From Streptomyces sp. NBC_00582 (GTDB taxonomy: Bacteria > Actinomycetota > Actinomycetes > Streptomycetales > Streptomycetaceae): a stretch of 64,000 nt of DNA. Made by a program: the position numbers and the translations under genes. Shown here piece by piece: positions 62,655-64,000 of the stretch (its first letter is position 1; each line of letters begins with the position of its first letter). Location of the stretch: the NCBI RefSeq assembly GCF_036345155.1, contig NZ_CP107772.1, positions 5,828,001 through 5,892,000 of the forward strand, given 5' to 3'. The notes beneath the pieces are model-generated. The model did no database searches. It was not told the DNA's origin and worked only from the letters and a program-made list of their open reading frames with translations.

Positions 62655-62748
62655 GGAATCGACGGTACGTGCGGATTTGGGGGTTCACCCCCCGAAGACG
62701 CGGAAGATCCGACCTGGGGAGGACCCGGGTAGTGCGGAGGGTGTACGG

Positions 62749-63054
62749 CTACTCGGCGGGAGCCTGTTCGGTCTCCTGCTCGGTCGCCCGCGCCGGATCG
62801 GCCTCCGCCGCCGCCCGCGCCCGCTTGATCGCCGCGTCCCGTCGGCGGGTGATCCGGATGCCGAGGAGGCCCAGCGCGCCCCCGGCCAGGCAGGTCCACA
62901 GCCACCACAGATGGCCGTGGTCGTCGAACCAGCCGTAGAAGGGGAGCTGTGCGAGGAAGAGGACGAACCAGATGATCGTGCCGCCGGTGATGACCGGGAC
63001 CACGGGCCCTTCGAGGGGCTCCGGAGCCTCATGCTTGGGTGTCCACTTCGCCAT
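62749..63054 (-). CDS. DUF2530 small membrane protein
   Basis: 101 residues. N-terminal EAPEPLEGPVVPVITGGT followed by two transmembrane helices (IIWFVLFLAQLPFYGWF; LWWLWTCLAGGALGLLGI) and an Arg/Glu-rich tail, the pattern of DUF2530. Function unknown. Divergent from the NCS2 permease, an arrangement I recall from other Streptomyces. Confidence 0.82.
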   Translation of the reverse strand: MAKWTPKHEAPEPLEGPVVPVITGGTIIWFVLFLAQLPFYGWFDDHGHLWWLWTCLAGGALGLLGIRITRRRDAAIKRARAAAEADPARATEQETEQAPAE

Positions 63055-63171
63055 GGGGACAGCTTACGAGGTGGTCACATCTACGCGCGGAGATGGCCGA
63101 TCACATCGTTATATGTTCATACTGAAACGGTTTGCGTCTGACCACTTCTCTTCGTAGGAAACACCAAATAG

Positions 63172-64000
63172 ATGTCCACCTCGGCTCCCGCCAAGGTCCC
63201 CGCCCCTGAACAGCCGGGAGCCGGGCCCGTCCACGCACTCGACCGCTACTTCAAGATCTCCGAGCGCGGCAGCACCCTGCCCCGTGAGATCCGCGGCGGT
63301 TTCGCCACCTTCTTCGCGATGGCCTACATCATCGTGCTGAACCCGATCATCCTCGGCAGCGCGAAGGACATGTACGGGCATCAGCTCGCCAACGGCCAGC
63401 TCGTCACGGCCACCTGTGTGACCGCGGCCTTCACCACGCTCCTCATGGGCGTCATCGGCAATGTGCCGATCGCGCTCGCGGCGGGGCTCGGTGTGAACTC
63501 GGTCGTGGCGCTCCAGCTCGCCCCGCGGATGTCCTGGCCGGACGCCATGGGCATGGTGGTGCTGGCCGGTCTCGTCGTCATGCTCCTCGTGGCGACCGGG
63601 CTGCGGGAGCGCGTGATGAACGCGGTCCCGTTCGGGCTGCGCAAGGCGATCTCGATCGGTATCGGCCTGTTCATCATGCTGATCGGCCTGGTGGACTCCG
63701 GTTTCGTCTCCCGGATCCCGGACGCCGCCCACACCACCGTCCCGCTCCAGCTCGGCGCCGACGGTCATCTGCTCGGCTGGCCGGTCCTGGTGTTCATCCT
63801 GGGCGCCCTGCTCACCCTCGCCCTGATCGTCCGCAAGGTCCCGGGCGCGATCCTGATCTCGATCGTCGCCATGACGGTCCTCGCGCTGATCATCAACGCG
63901 GTCGCGCACATCCCGTCCTGGGGCCTGACCACCCCCGAGTGGCCGGGCAACCCGGTCGCCACCCCCGACTTCGGACTGATCGGCGACGTCAGCCTGTTCG
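63172..64000 (+). CDS. NCS2-family nucleobase permease (N-terminal part, cut by window edge)
   Basis: 276 codons are visible. N-terminal signature ERGSTLPREIRGGFATFFAM and NPIILG, then AALAAGLGVNSVVA, FGLRKAISIGIGLFIMLIGL, match the AzgA-like (adenine/guanine/hypoxanthine) branch of NCS2. It would import purines with protons. The start is the first ATG of the frame, with TAGGAA 10 bases upstream. The 117-base gap before it, containing TTATAT-like AT-rich sequence, should hold both divergent promoters. Confidence 0.9.
   Translation, partial: MSTSAPAKVPAPEQPGAGPVHALDRYFKISERGSTLPREIRGGFATFFAMAYIIVLNPIILGSAKDMYGHQLANGQLVTATCVTAAFTTLLMGVIGNVPIALAAGLGVNSVVALQLAPRMSWPDAMGMVVLAGLVVMLLVATGLRERVMNAVPFGLRKAISIGIGLFIMLIGLVDSGFVSRIPDAAHTTVPLQLGADGHLLGWPVLVFILGALLTLALIVRKVPGAILISIVAMTVLALIINAVAHIPSWGLTTPEWPGNPVATPDFGLIGDVSLF

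Overview
The window is chromosomal DNA from a Streptomyces (or very close actinomycete). Signs are the very high GC with G/C-ending codons, frequent GTG and TTG starts, DasR-type (dre) operators, a CIRCE-controlled groEL2, a SAM riboswitch of actinobacterial type, futalosine-pathway menaquinone genes (mqnB, mqnD), TAT and lipobox exports, and GC-rich intergenic repeats typical of the genus. The gene order (nagA, nagK, trehalose genes, thrC, cold-shock gene, groEL2, then murQ and later mqnD/mqnB) looks like the conserved core of the chromosome. No prophage, tRNA, rRNA or CRISPR array was seen. Both ends cut a gene: nagA at the left and an NCS2 permease at the right.

1-6.6 kb: amino-sugar catabolism (nagK-nagA, with three dre-like sites facing a sugar-binding lipoprotein), a small DUF3263 protein, otsB and otsA overlapping tail to tail, and a GpgS-type glucosyltransferase. 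6.6-11.2 kb: SAM riboswitch-thrC-cysO-like pair, a cold-shock gene with a long leader, and groEL2 behind two CIRCE elements. 11.3-20 kb: accessory metabolism, namely a VOC protein, a methyltransferase preceded by a WD40 gene remnant, an old-yellow-enzyme reductase, a decayed metallophosphoesterase, an MFS exporter with paired operators, a type B carboxylesterase and a tannase-like exported esterase. 20-24 kb: a MurNAc uptake and recycling operon (RpiR regulator, murQ, PTS EIIBC). 24-27.6 kb: small conserved genes and a cutC-family gene behind two overlapping dre-like sites.

27.6-34 kb: a translationally coupled pair made of a small protein and a 1278-residue membrane-anchored nSTAND ATPase with 14 WD40 repeats. 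The two share a short RHIM-like peptide motif and sit behind an AT-rich promoter; a HelD-type RNA polymerase-associated ATPase lies next to them. This pair is the best candidate for a poorly described signalling or defence system. 34-46.8 kb: an XPB helicase and its usual large partner, a HAD phosphatase, a long cold-shock protein, mqnD-mqnB, a lipoprotein, an MFS protein and DUF3027. 47-51 kb: an Hsp90-like GHKL ATPase, then small genes that look like immunity genes. 51.1-54.7 kb: a 1195-residue secreted ALF-repeat/coiled-coil protein ending in a papain-fold toxin-like domain. 55-60.2 kb: exported proteins, including a trypsin-fold protein that has lost its catalytic His and Ser, and three tandem paralogous secreted proteins that show very recent sequence exchange. 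60.3-64 kb: a P-type ATPase, DUF2530 and an NCS2 permease.

Functionally, the nag and mur blocks both handle cell-wall sugars, and the dre sites suggest DasR links the nag genes and cutC to GlcNAc status. All calls come from reading the sequence; no database search was run. Start sites are chosen by ribosome-binding site and signal-peptide logic.
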